This document shows positions 1 through 8,579 of a DNA stretch of 64,000 bases, piece by piece. The stretch spans positions 1 to 64,000 of the forward strand of contig NZ_BHVX01000014.1 of the NCBI RefSeq assembly GCF_003851545.1, given 5' to 3'. How positions within the stretch are numbered: the first letter of the stretch is position 1; each line of letters starts with the position of its first letter. Position numbers and translations under genes: made by a program. The notes under the pieces are model-generated. The model saw nothing but the letters and a program-made list of their open reading frames with translations, had not been told where the DNA came from and did no database searches. The DNA comes from Ralstonia sp. SET104 (lineage in GTDB: Bacteria; Pseudomonadota; Gammaproteobacteria; Burkholderiales; Burkholderiaceae).

Positions 1-65
1 GCCCTCCGTCAGCCAATATCCGTTTGACAGAGTGAAGCCGCAACAGTTTATTCAGACATAGCCAT

Positions 66-104
66 AAAAAACGCCCGCCGGCAGAACCGGTCGGGCGCTT
101 TTTT
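66..104. terminator. Bidirectional rho-independent terminator
   Basis: A GC-rich inverted repeat (CGCCCG..CCGG / CCGG..CGGGCG) is flanked by an A-run on the left and a T-run on the right, so it can terminate in both directions. It lies just downstream of the amino acid permease gene on the minus strand and probably also ends a plus-strand transcript coming from outside the window. Confidence 0.85.
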
Positions 105-122
105 CTGAGTGCAACTGCGGTG

Positions 123-1757
123 TCAGATGCCTTGCGGGACTCCGCGCGGCGCACGCTTGTTCTCGTGCGCTTCGATGTCTTCGTGCACGCTGCCCACTTC
201 TTCCAGATAGCGTGTGTGCCAGCCGCTGGCCACGCCCCAGTAGTAGAAGAACAGCGAGAGGATCGCCACGACGCCCATGTCCCAGCCGTAAGGGATATAG
301 CCGTGGCCGCCGAATTCCGTGCTGCCGCAGTACGACAGCGCGGCGATGGTCGGCAGGTAGGCGATCATCCACCAGGCCCCCTTGAGTTCAGTCTTGAAGT
401 CGGGCCAGCCGGCCTTGGCCTGGTAATAGAAGTACACGGGCAGGGCCACCAGCATCAGCACGATGATCTCGCCGGTCAGTGGCCACTTGGCCCAGTACAG
501 GATGAGCGATGCACACACAAACGCGAACGGCGCGATGAGCGAGAGCCCCGGCAAGCGCAGCGGGCGATGCAGCCCCGGCGACGTGCGGCGCAGCGACATC
601 ACACTGATCGGCCCCGTGAGGTACGAGATAACCGTCGCCACCGAAATGACGGCAGCCAGCGCGCCCCAGCCGCGGAAGAAGAACAGGAAGACGAACGACA
701 CCGCCAGGTTGAACCACATGGCCGGACGCGACACGCCAAACACCGGATGCACGCGACCGAAGATGGCCGGCATGGTGTTGTTGCGTTCCATCGCGTAGAT
801 CATGCGCGTGGTCGTGGCCATGTATGTGCTGCCCGTGCCCGACGGGCTGACGAACGCATCGATGTACAGCACGATGGCCAGCCAATTCAGGTTCAGCGCA
901 ATCGCCAACTGGGCGAATGGCGAGTGGTAGTCAATGCCATGCCAGCCATTGACCAGTGCTTCTGGTGGCACCGCACCCAGGAACGCCACCTGCAGCGCCA
1001 CGTAGATCACCGCGGCCAGCAGGATCGAGCCGATCACCGCGATGGGCACATTGCGGCCCGGGTTGCGTGCTTCGCCCGCCAGGTTGATCGGGCTCTGGAA
1101 GCCGTTGAAGGCAAACACGATGCCGCTGGTGGCAATGGCGGTCAGCACCGCAGACCAGCCGTACGGCGCAAAACCCTGTCCATCGGTGCCGGTGCCGAAG
1201 TTGCCTGGGTGGAAGCCCGCCGCAACCAATGCCACGGCCGTGGCCGCCGGAATGATGAACTTGAAGATCGTGATGGCGTTGTTCGCCTTGGCAAACACCT
1301 TCACGCCCCAGTAGTTCAGCAGGAAGTACACAATGACGAGCACCGCCGACAGCACCAGCCCCGGCGGCGTCAGCTCACCGTGCTGGAACAGCGTCTGCGC
1401 CCAGGGCCACGGCCACGTGCTCATATATTGAATGGATGCTTCGGCCTCAATTGGGATGACCGTGACAATGGCGATCCAATTGGCCCAGGCCGCCACAAAA
1501 CCCACCAGCGAGCCGTGTGAATAGCGCGCATAGCGCACCATGCCGCCCGATTCCGGGAACATCGCGCCCAGTTCAGAATATGTCAGGGCAATGGCCAGGA
1601 TGACGATGGCGCCGATCACCCACGTGAAGATGGCGGCGGGGCCCGCCACCTGTGCCGCATGACCGGCACCGAACAGCCAGCCCGAACCGATGATCGAGCC
1701 CAGGCCAGTCAGCATCAGTGCCCAGGCGCCGAGATTGCGTTGTACGTTTTTTTCCAA
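123..1757 (-). CDS. APC superfamily amino acid permease
   Basis: A 544-residue inner-membrane transporter, predicted to have about 12 transmembrane helices. It belongs to the amino acid/polyamine/organocation superfamily: the N-terminus carries the family's glycine-rich first helix (GLGSIIGSGWLFG), and a later helix has the FAFNGFQSP motif followed by an EARNPGRNVP loop. I chose a TTG start because GGAG lies seven bases upstream and the protein then begins right at the first helix; the open frame runs about 45 codons further upstream, but that stretch is low-complexity and not family-like. Substrate cannot be read from the sequence; an amino acid is most likely. The gene is monocistronic and ends in a strong terminator. 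The C-terminal tail after the last helix is charged and presumably cytoplasmic. Confidence 0.85.
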   Translation of the reverse strand: MEKNVQRNLGAWALMLTGLGSIIGSGWLFGAGHAAQVAGPAAIFTWVIGAIVILAIALTYSELGAMFPESGGMVRYARYSHGSLVGFVAAWANWIAIVTVIPIEAEASIQYMSTWPWPWAQTLFQHGELTPPGLVLSAVLVIVYFLLNYWGVKVFAKANNAITIFKFIIPAATAVALVAAGFHPGNFGTGTDGQGFAPYGWSAVLTAIATSGIVFAFNGFQSPINLAGEARNPGRNVPIAVIGSILLAAVIYVALQVAFLGAVPPEALVNGWHGIDYHSPFAQLAIALNLNWLAIVLYIDAFVSPSGTGSTYMATTTRMIYAMERNNTMPAIFGRVHPVFGVSRPAMWFNLAVSFVFLFFFRGWGALAAVISVATVISYLTGPISVMSLRRTSPGLHRPLRLPGLSLIAPFAFVCASLILYWAKWPLTGEIIVLMLVALPVYFYYQAKAGWPDFKTELKGAWWMIAYLPTIAALSYCGSTEFGGHGYIPYGWDMGVVAILSLFFYYWGVASGWHTRYLEEVGSVHEDIEAHENKRAPRGVPQGI

Positions 1758-2120
1758 GAGGAGTCTCCGCCCCGGCGAGTCGGAAATTCGACAGGGCATC
1801 GCGGTGTGTTGACCAGTCCGCTTAGTTCTACCGAGGCGATGCTGTTTGGGCGTCGCCCGCCGTCCCATGTGGTGGGTGTCACCAACCAGGGACATGCGTG
1901 TGCCGGATGACGCGTCGCATCAACCGCACCCGTCCGGCCGCGATGAAAGGCAAAACACGGTGTCTGCCTTCCGGGGGGATTCGCGTATAGTCATCGACGA
2001 CCTTGTGCGGGGTGCCGCACTTGCCGCTCGATTCCGGAGCCCGCAATGGGGCGCAATGATAGCGAAATCGTTGCCGGTTGCACCGCCTTTTTTCACCATC
2101 CCACGCAGTTTTTTGTGCCA
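1758..2120. promoter_or_regulatory. Divergent intergenic region, permease / MATE
   Basis: About 360 bases separate the divergent permease and MATE exporter genes, so both promoters should lie here. I found no convincing conserved operator, small gene or RNA. Open frames entering this stretch from both sides lack family-like sequence. Confidence 0.4.
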
Positions 2121-3476
2121 ATGCAGTCCTCTTTCGTCACATCGGTTGCACCTGCATCACCTGTGCAGTGGCACCGGCGCGTGTTGACGCTGGCGTTTCC
2201 GATCGTGCTGGCCAACCTGACGCAGCCAATCCTGTCGGCAGTCGATACGGCTGTGGCGGGGCATTTGCCGGGGCCGGAGTACATTGGCGGCGTGGCGCTG
2301 GGCGGGGTGTTCTTCAACTTCGTGTTCTGGGGCTTTGGCTTCTTGCGCATGGGCACCACGGGGTTGGTGTCGCAGGCGCACGGTGCGGGCGACACGCAGG
2401 CCCTGCGGGCCAGTGTTGCGCGTGCGCTGTTGCTGTCGTTGACGATCGGCGCGGCGCTGCTGGTGCTGCAGGTACCGGCCATCCGCATCACGCTAGCGCT
2501 GCTGGGTGCGAGCGAGTCGGTCACCCGCATGGCCGAGGTGTATTGCCACGCGAGGATCTGGTCAGCGCCGTTTGCGCTGGCCAACTATGTGGTGCTCGGC
2601 ACGCTGCTCGGGCGCCAACAGGTGCGGCGTGCGCTGCTGCTGCAGGTCTTTATCAACACCGTGAACATGATCGCTGTGCTGAGCCTCGTGCTGGGTGCAG
2701 GCATGGGTGTTGGCGGCATTGGCGCCGCGACGGCGCTGGCCGACATTGCCGGTTTTGCGCTGGGCATGTTGCTGCTATGGCTGCAACGGCCGATGGGTCT
2801 GCCGCCGCTCACACGTGCAGAACTGCTCGCGCGTGACGCCTGGCGCCGCTTGATGGGCTTGAACACCGATATCTTTCTGCGCACGCTCTGCCTGCTGGCC
2901 GCCTTCGGCTGGTTTGCCCGCGCGGGCGCAAAACAGGGTGACGTGGTGCTGGCGGCCAACGCGCTGCTGCTCAACTTCCTGACCTTCATGGCCTATGGGC
3001 TGGATGGCTTCGCACACGCGGCCGAGGCGCTGGTGGGCGCTGCCATGGGTGCGCGGGACCGTGCTGCGCTGCGCATGGCGATTCGCGTGTCGACGTTCTG
3101 GTCGGTACTGGGGGCAGGGCTGTTTGCGGCGGCGTATGCGTTGGCGGGCGTAGCCATCATCGGTGTGCTGACGGATCAGCCGGCCGTGCGCGAAGCGGCG
3201 CGCCACTATCTGGTGTGGGCCGCGCTGCTGCCGATCGTGTCGGTATGGGGCTTTCAGTTTGACGGCGTGTTCATCGGCGCCACGCGCACGCGTGAACTGC
3301 TGGTGACGATGGCCTTGGCGGCTGCCGCGTTCTGGGGCTTGTCAATCACGCTGCAGCCGCTGTGGGGCAACCACGGGCTGTGGCTGTCGATGCTGGGCTT
3401 TATGGCGCTGCGTGGGTTGATGCTCGGCGTGCTGCTGCCACGGGTGTGGCGGGGGCCTCAGTTGCTGGCGGCCTAG
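2121..3476 (+). CDS. MATE family efflux transporter (DinF/NorM type)
   Basis: A 451-residue inner-membrane cation/drug antiporter of the multidrug and toxic compound extrusion family. About 12 hydrophobic helices are visible in two halves. The first helix carries the family signature (AFPIVLANLTQPILSAVDTA), and the loop after it includes the GFLRMGTTGLVSQAHGAG region typical of DinF-like members. The start was set at the ATG before QSSFVTS, since the upstream extension of 25 residues is not MATE-like and the transporter core begins soon after. Likely function is Na+- or H+-coupled export of small cationic compounds; the substrate is unknown. It stands alone, and no dedicated regulator is adjacent. 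Confidence 0.9.
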   Translation: MQSSFVTSVAPASPVQWHRRVLTLAFPIVLANLTQPILSAVDTAVAGHLPGPEYIGGVALGGVFFNFVFWGFGFLRMGTTGLVSQAHGAGDTQALRASVARALLLSLTIGAALLVLQVPAIRITLALLGASESVTRMAEVYCHARIWSAPFALANYVVLGTLLGRQQVRRALLLQVFINTVNMIAVLSLVLGAGMGVGGIGAATALADIAGFALGMLLLWLQRPMGLPPLTRAELLARDAWRRLMGLNTDIFLRTLCLLAAFGWFARAGAKQGDVVLAANALLLNFLTFMAYGLDGFAHAAEALVGAAMGARDRAALRMAIRVSTFWSVLGAGLFAAAYALAGVAIIGVLTDQPAVREAARHYLVWAALLPIVSVWGFQFDGVFIGATRTRELLVTMALAAAAFWGLSITLQPLWGNHGLWLSMLGFMALRGLMLGVLLPRVWRGPQLLAA

Positions 3477-3535
3477 CGTTCGTCAAAAGAGCAAGCGCGC
3501 GTGCGTGGGCATTTTTTGTTGGTGTTTTCGGTGGT

Positions 3536-3676
3536 TCAAGCAATCAGAATTTCCGCCGGAATCTGAAGTTCGGCATGCAGCCGGCGGATCATTTCCAGGC
3601 TCAGGCCACGTCTCGGGTCCGCGTCGACGAGCTTCGAAACGATGGCGAGTGCCTCGTTATAGTCGGCGTCGGCCAG
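3536..3676 (-). pseudogene. HigA-type antitoxin remnant (internally deleted)
   Basis: Translating the minus strand gives ADYNEALAIVSKLVDADP followed directly by RGLSLEMIRRLHAELQIP and AEILI-stop. The first piece resembles the N-terminus of HigA-family antitoxins and the second their C-terminus (the RMIRRLHxxLGIPAEVLI ending). The roughly 70 residues normally between them, including most of the helix-turn-helix, are missing, and so is a start codon. The fragment begins in frame immediately after the stop codon of the XRE-cupin regulator gene. No HigB toxin gene is adjacent. The family call is from recall of HigA sequences and was not checked by search. Confidence 0.6.
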
Positions 3677-4285
3677 TTACTGCGCACACTCGACCACCAG
3701 CAACGCCGTCGCCACCGTCTTACCCGCGTTCGAAATCGCGTGCTGCACGTCTGCCGGGTAGCGCGCGGATTCTCCGTGCCGCACCTTCTTCTCGCTCGAA
3801 CCGGATTGCACCGTCAGCGTGCCGCCAAGCACTGACAGGTGCTCTTTTGTCCCGACCTCATGCGGCTCCGAGGCCAGCACGCCACCGGGCTGAATCGCCA
3901 GTTCATACCACTCGAAGCGCGCCGCCAGGTCTACGGGGCCAAGAATCTTCAATTCGCACTTGCCATCCGGGCTTTTGATGACTGGGATGGAGTGAGCGGG
4001 GATGACCGTCACCACGGGCGCCGCGTCGGCCGCACCTTCGGGCGAGAGGAAATCCGCCAGCCCTACGCCCAGCGCGGTAGCCAGGCGCCAGAGCACGGCG
4101 ACGGTCGGGTTGGCCAGATTGCGCTCGACTTGCGAGAGCATGGATTTGGACACGCCCGCGCGGCGCGATAGTTCATCGAGCGAGAGTTTGCGCGCCTGGC
4201 GCAGCGTTTGCAGCTTGGCACCAACGGCGGGCGGGCCGTCGGCCAGCGGGTAGGCGGGCACATCGGTAGCAGGGGCTTGTGCCAT
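3677..4285 (-). CDS. XRE-family regulator with C-terminal cupin domain
   Basis: A 202-residue transcription factor. Residues about 22-80 form an XRE helix-turn-helix ([20 protein letters not shown] followed by [20 protein letters not shown]). Residues about 110-195 form a small cupin barrel likely to bind a ligand ([20 protein letters not shown]). The class often controls amino acid or amine catabolism genes. It is transcribed divergently from kbl-tdh across an 87-base gap full of TCGAA palindromes, so it is the obvious candidate regulator of threonine breakdown and of itself. A higA remnant continues in frame after its stop codon, suggesting a rearrangement just behind the gene. Confidence 0.85.
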   Translation of the reverse strand: MAQAPATDVPAYPLADGPPAVGAKLQTLRQARKLSLDELSRRAGVSKSMLSQVERNLANPTVAVLWRLATALGVGLADFLSPEGAADAAPVVTVIPAHSIPVIKSPDGKCELKILGPVDLAARFEWYELAIQPGGVLASEPHEVGTKEHLSVLGGTLTVQSGSSEKKVRHGESARYPADVQHAISNAGKTVATALLVVECAQ

Positions 4286-4303
4286 CGGCTGGTATCTTGT
4301 AAA

Positions 4304-4350
4304 TTGAACAAATTATTCGATATATCGAACTTGTTCGATTTATCGATCAA
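4304..4350. promoter_or_regulatory. Palindrome-rich operator between XRE-cupin gene and kbl
   Basis: This AT-rich patch contains TTCGATATATCGAA (4316-4329, a perfect 14-base palindrome), overlapped by TCGAAC-TT-GTTCGA (4325-4338), with TTGAACAA at 4304 and TCGATTTATCGAT just after. The overlapping inverted repeats are typical of cooperative binding by a dimeric helix-turn-helix regulator and lie where both divergent promoters must be. The XRE-cupin protein as the binder is inference from position. Confidence 0.6.
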
Positions 4351-4372
4351 CGCAGTCTACAGGAGGAGCACC

Positions 4373-5593
4373 ATGGGGACAACGCAAGCCAACGCTTCCG
4401 CCGACGCCTTCTACGCGAACATCCGCCTTGAACTGGAAGCGATCGAGGCGGCCGGTCTGTACAAGACCGAGCGCATCATCACCTCGCCGCAGGGCAGCGT
4501 GATCCGCACGAACGATGGCAAGGAGGTCATCAACCTCTGCGCTAACAACTACCTGGGTTTGTCGTCGCACCCGGAGGTGTTGAAAGCAGCGCATGAAGCA
4601 CTCGACACGCATGGCTTCGGCCTCAGCTCGGTGCGCTTCATTTGTGGCACGCAGGATCTGCACAAGACGCTGGAAGCGCGGCTGGCGACATTTCTCGGCA
4701 CGGAAGACACCATCCTCTACGGCTCGGCGTTCGATGCCAACGGTGGGTTGTTCGAGACGCTGCTCAGCGCCGAAGACGCCGTCATCAGTGACGAGCTGAA
4801 CCACGCGTCCATCATTGATGGCATCCGCCTGTGCAAGGCGCAGCGCTATCGCTACAAACACAATGATCTGGATGACTTGCGCGCGCAATTGAAGGCGGCC
4901 GATGCAGCGGGCGCGCGCTTCAAGCTGGTGTTTACCGATGGCGTGTTCTCGATGGACGGCACCATCGCGCGCCTGGATGAGATTCGCGCCATCTGCGATG
5001 AGTTTGGTGCGCTGCTCGGTATCGACGAATGCCATGCCACAGGGTTTATGGGCAAGCGCGGGCGCGGCTCGCACGAGCACCGCGGCGTGTTCGGCAAGAT
5101 CGACATCATCACCGGCACGCTGGGCAAGGGCCTGGGCGGTGCGTCGGGCGGCTTCACCAGCGCGCGCAAGGAAGTGGTGGCACTGCTGCGTCAACGCTCG
5201 CGGCCGTATCTGTTCTCGAACACGGTGGCGCCGTCCATCGTGGGCGCCAGCATCAGAGTGCTCGACTTGCTGGAAGCCGATACCGCGCTGCGCGACAAGC
5301 TGGAAGGCAGCGCGCTGTATTTCCGCCGCAAGATCGTTGAACTCGGTTTTGACATCAAACCGGGTGACCATCCCATCGTGCCGATCATGGTGTACGACGC
5401 GCCCAAGGCGCAGGCGCTGTCCAAGCGTTTGCTGGAACTGGGCGTGTATGTGATCGGTTTCTTCTACCCGGTGGTGCCCAAGGGGCAGGCGCGCATCCGC
5501 GTGCAGATCAGCGCGGTGCACGAGCGCGCGCAGCTTGATGCCGCGCTCAAGGCCTTTGAAACCGCTGGCAAGGAACTGGGGATCATCCAATGA
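4373..5593 (+). CDS. kbl: 2-amino-3-ketobutyrate CoA ligase (glycine C-acetyltransferase)
   Basis: A 406-residue PLP enzyme that cleaves 2-amino-3-oxobutyrate with CoA into glycine and acetyl-CoA, the second step of threonine degradation. It matches the alpha-oxoamine synthase family along its length: [12 protein letters not shown] near residue 50, [30 protein letters not shown], and the PLP-lysine region [15 protein letters not shown]. coli Kbl is about 398 residues, so this is full length. The ATG follows a strong AGGAGGAG ribosome site at 4361-4368. It overlaps tdh by four bases (ATGA), so the two are translationally coupled. Control is probably by the divergent XRE-cupin regulator. Confidence 0.95.
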   Translation: MGTTQANASADAFYANIRLELEAIEAAGLYKTERIITSPQGSVIRTNDGKEVINLCANNYLGLSSHPEVLKAAHEALDTHGFGLSSVRFICGTQDLHKTLEARLATFLGTEDTILYGSAFDANGGLFETLLSAEDAVISDELNHASIIDGIRLCKAQRYRYKHNDLDDLRAQLKAADAAGARFKLVFTDGVFSMDGTIARLDEIRAICDEFGALLGIDECHATGFMGKRGRGSHEHRGVFGKIDIITGTLGKGLGGASGGFTSARKEVVALLRQRSRPYLFSNTVAPSIVGASIRVLDLLEADTALRDKLEGSALYFRRKIVELGFDIKPGDHPIVPIMVYDAPKAQALSKRLLELGVYVIGFFYPVVPKGQARIRVQISAVHERAQLDAALKAFETAGKELGIIQ

Positions 5594-6570
5594 GCACCGG
5601 GGTCGGAGCCAGCGGCGCCGCGCCGCGCATCCTCATCATCGGTGCCAATGGGCAGTTGGGGACGGAACTGGCCACTGCGCTGGCCGAGCGCTACGGCAAC
5701 GCCAATGTAGTGACCAGCGACATGGTGCCCCGTGGCCGTCACGCGCAGATCCGCCACGAGACGCTGGATGTGACAGACCGCGGGCAGTTGCGCGAGATCA
5801 TTGAGCGCCACGGCATCACGCAGATCTATCACCTGGCGGCAGCGCTTTCGGCCGCCGCAGAGCAATCGCCCACGTGGGGCTGGCAGCTCAATATGAATGG
5901 CCTGCTCAACGTGCTCGAGGCGGCGCGCAACCACCACCTCGAGCGCATCTTCTGGCCCAGCTCGATTGCTGCGTTTGGGCCCACCACGCCTGCTGACAAT
6001 ACGCCGCAGAGCACGATCATGGAGCCCAAGACCGTCTACGGCATTTCCAAGCTGGCGGGCGAGGGCTGGTGCCGCTGGTATTTCGCGAACCACGGTGTGG
6101 ACGTACGCAGCCTGCGCTATCCGGGGTTGATCTCGTACAAGACCGCACCGGGCGGCGGCACCACCGACTACGCCATCGACATCTTCCATTCAGCCGTGCG
6201 CGGCGAGCGCTATACGTGCTTTCTCGATCACGATGAGGCGCTACCCATGATGTACATGCCCGACGCCGTGCGCGCCACCATCGAGTTGATGGAGGCACCG
6301 GCCGAGCGCATTGGCGAGCGCGGCAGCTACAACCTGGCAGGCGTGAGCTTTACGCCGGAGCAACTGGCGGCGGAAATCCGCCGGCACCGTCCGTCATTTG
6401 ACGTGGCTTACGCGCCGGATTTTCGTCAGCAGATCGCGGCCAGTTGGCCCAATTCCATCGACGATTCGGTTGCCCGGCGCGACTGGGGCTGGCAACCCGA
6501 GTTTGGCTTGGCGCAGATCACGGCCGACATGCTCCAGAACCTTGCGCACCTGGCTACGCCTGCCGCCTAG
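5590..6570 (+). CDS. tdh: L-threonine 3-dehydrogenase, epimerase/SDR type
   Basis: A 326-residue NAD-dependent enzyme oxidising L-threonine to 2-amino-3-oxobutyrate, the substrate of Kbl encoded just upstream. It is not the zinc-dependent medium-chain enzyme of E. coli but the extended short-chain (UDP-galactose epimerase-like) type known from Cupriavidus and Flavobacterium. The Rossmann motif is GANGQLG near residue 18, the catalytic YGISK motif is near residue 150, and the serine-containing SSIAAFGP segment precedes it. The C-terminal [15 protein letters not shown] substrate-lid region also fits. The ATGA overlap with kbl and the shared pathway make the assignment strong. Confidence 0.9.
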   Translation: MSTGVGASGAAPRILIIGANGQLGTELATALAERYGNANVVTSDMVPRGRHAQIRHETLDVTDRGQLREIIERHGITQIYHLAAALSAAAEQSPTWGWQLNMNGLLNVLEAARNHHLERIFWPSSIAAFGPTTPADNTPQSTIMEPKTVYGISKLAGEGWCRWYFANHGVDVRSLRYPGLISYKTAPGGGTTDYAIDIFHSAVRGERYTCFLDHDEALPMMYMPDAVRATIELMEAPAERIGERGSYNLAGVSFTPEQLAAEIRRHRPSFDVAYAPDFRQQIAASWPNSIDDSVARRDWGWQPEFGLAQITADMLQNLAHLATPAA

Positions 6571-6652
6571 TCAGCGTCAGTTAGGGGAAATGCGGGGATT
6601 CTGGGGCGCTGTTTTCTGTTTCGCTTCGATCGGTTGTGTTCAACAATGCAGC

Positions 6653-6925
6653 ATGCCCATCACTTCTCACCCCCGCCGCATGCCTTGTCCGTCGCCCGAC
6701 CCCGCGCCGCGCCATCGTGACGACCCGCCGCCCGCTAAGCGCACGTGGTGGGTGCCGGTGTTGCGCACCTCAGTGGTGGCCGGTGTGGTGGCGGCCATTC
6801 CGCATATGTCGATTCCCCTGCCGTTTTCCGATGGCACGTGGATGCTGCACACAGCAGCCGGCCTCATCTTCATGGTGGGCGCGATCGATAGCCTCTTCCT
6901 CTTTGCCATGCGCCATAAGCCCTGA
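6653..6925 (+). CDS. Small predicted membrane protein
   Basis: A 90-residue protein of unknown function. A proline- and arginine-rich N-terminus of about 35 residues is followed by two hydrophobic segments (VLRTSVVAGVVAAIPHMSI and LHTAAGLIFMVGAIDSLFLF) and a short basic tail (AMRHKP), as expected for a small inner-membrane hairpin. The start is uncertain: no strong ribosome site precedes the chosen ATG. An overlapping minus-strand frame exists here but looks like a mirror of this one. I do not recognise the family. Confidence 0.45.
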   Translation: MPITSHPRRMPCPSPDPAPRHRDDPPPAKRTWWVPVLRTSVVAGVVAAIPHMSIPLPFSDGTWMLHTAAGLIFMVGAIDSLFLFAMRHKP

Positions 6926-7513
6926 GTGGGCGACAAGGGGCGCATCGGCCCTCGGGGCGGCGCCGGCATCGCGTGTCGAGCGGTGCGCGCTTCTCTCGTT
7001 CGGTAAGTTTTAAACCTGGTTGTAAAAACGTTCAGGTGACAGCCGACGGCACGATCACGCCTGAGTCACCTGTCGCGAAAACGTAACCAAACCGTTACAG
7101 AAATCACCCTCTCTTCCGCAGTGCAGCAATTGGCGTGGCTGCCCGGCAATCCTTTGCTGCATTGGGTTTCTCCAGCTTTCTGCACGACACCTGTTGTGCT
7201 GTGGGTGTAAGCAGATGTTGCACTGCACGGAGCTGGCCCGATGCTTGCTCTATGTCGTGCGGTCACTCTGCATGTGCAAGGCAGTTCCGCCACATGCAGA
7301 ACATTGCTTTTCCTATAAGCGAATCCGGAACCAGATTGGTCTTCACGGTTTTTACGGCATTCGCACTTCGCCTCTCCAGAGCCGGTATATAGCCGGCGGC
7401 ACGGCGCTTTCTCAGACGGTTCCGGGGTTTTCGACGGTCATATGCGTGCTCGCCCGCAGCGGCTGGCCTGTGCGCGCCTGACCGGAATCGCTTCACGAGA
7501 AAACGAGGAAACC
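6926..7513. promoter_or_regulatory. Long intergenic region upstream of the pga regulator
   Basis: Almost 590 bases hold no convincing gene. It contains several dyads: CAGGTGAC at 7033 pairs with GTCACCTG at 7065, and GTAAC-N6-GTTAC lies at 7083-7098. Two AAAACGT motifs flank this cluster. The length and the symmetry suggest a complex promoter or a structured leader for the downstream LuxR-type regulator and pga operon, but no known riboswitch or small RNA was recognised. Confidence 0.4.
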
Positions 7514-8515
7514 ATGAAAGCAGTCCTGCTGGAGAATCATCCGTTGCTGCGAGCCGGACTTGCGCAGTTGCTTGCGCATCCCACCCTCGGCCTGGAGGTC
7601 GTTGCCCCGGCATTGCCTGCTGGCCTTCCGGGCGAGCTGCATGCCTGCGATGAACGCACCGATCTGCTCGTCATCGGCTTGGACGAGGCCGATGGCTCGA
7701 CCGACGCTGCCCAATTCTCTACCCAATTCGCTGCCCAATTGCGCGAGGTCATCGTCAGCAGTGAGGCCAGCCATGTGGTGCTGCTTGCTGCCAGCCTGTC
7801 TGCTGAAGAAGCGCACGTCGCCATGACGTGCGGTGTGGATGCCTACGTCGCCAAATCGCAATTGCCGGAAGTCTTGCTGGCCACGCTGCGGCTGGTGCTG
7901 GCTGGTGGCCAGTCTTATCCGGCGCTGATGCCGCGCGCGGCCAGCCCGGCCTTGCCGATGCTCTCGATGGATGCTTCGGAAGCGGCGCAGCGCCTGAACG
8001 TATCGCTGCGACAGTATGAAGTGCTGGTGCTGCTCTCGCGCGGCCACTCCGTCAAGGGTGTTGGCCGTCTGCTGGGCATCTCGGAAGCCACCGTCAAAAC
8101 GCACGCCTGCACGCTATATCGGCGCCTGAACGTGCGCAACAAGAGCGAGGCGGTGTACGCCGCCATGCGCCTGGGTATTCCACTGGAGTTGCAGGGCGGG
8201 CCTGCCGCCACAACCAGCGCTGCATCTGCGCAGGCATTGGTCCAGGCGCCTGACGATGTGCAGGACGCAGACGCGTTCGTGCAAACCGCTGCGCGCACGC
8301 CGCGTCCGCTGCAGGCCAGCACGCCGGCCCGGGACGCGGTGATGGTGTCTGCTTCCCCCCAGCCGGTGGCGTCCGATCGGGGCATCGCATCAGCCACTGA
8401 ATCGGGCGCTGAATCGCGCTGGGCCGCCATGACACGCGCATTTGGGGGCGTGGCTCCTGCCAAGCCGATGCGCGCGCCCGTGCGCACCGCCAACGGTACG
8501 GCGCGCCTCGGCTGA
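7514..8515 (+). CDS. LuxR-family regulator with degenerate receiver domain
   Basis: A 333-residue transcription factor. Residues 1-140 resemble a response-regulator receiver (AVLLENHPLLRAGLAQLL), but the key positions differ. The acidic pocket reads EN rather than DD, and the phosphoacceptor position in the DLLVIGLDEAD strand is Gly55 instead of Asp; Lys114 is present. Residues about 155-215 form a LuxR/NarL helix-turn-helix (ISEATVKTHACTLYRRLNVR). The last 110 residues are an alanine/proline-rich tail of unknown role. The ATG follows a GAGGAAA ribosome site. It ends 64 bases before pgaA, in the same direction, so it is the likely regulator of polysaccharide production. Phosphorylation-independent action is inference from the missing aspartate. 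Confidence 0.85.
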   Translation: MKAVLLENHPLLRAGLAQLLAHPTLGLEVVAPALPAGLPGELHACDERTDLLVIGLDEADGSTDAAQFSTQFAAQLREVIVSSEASHVVLLAASLSAEEAHVAMTCGVDAYVAKSQLPEVLLATLRLVLAGGQSYPALMPRAASPALPMLSMDASEAAQRLNVSLRQYEVLVLLSRGHSVKGVGRLLGISEATVKTHACTLYRRLNVRNKSEAVYAAMRLGIPLELQGGPAATTSAASAQALVQAPDDVQDADAFVQTAARTPRPLQASTPARDAVMVSASPQPVASDRGIASATESGAESRWAAMTRAFGGVAPAKPMRAPVRTANGTARLG

Positions 8516-8579
8516 TTCAGCCCAGGCAGCGCTTCGTGCAATGCGGATGGCGTGCGCCCGCACGCGCCGCTCACTGAAC

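Noticed and set aside
120-1520. 466-codon open frame on the plus strand opposite the amino acid permease
   Set aside because: Histidine/arginine-rich with no family resemblance; it mirrors the permease gene, whose motifs and helices are clear. High GC creates such frames.
4340-5590. 416-codon minus-strand frame opposite kbl
   Set aside because: Antisense shadow of an unmistakable Kbl coding sequence.
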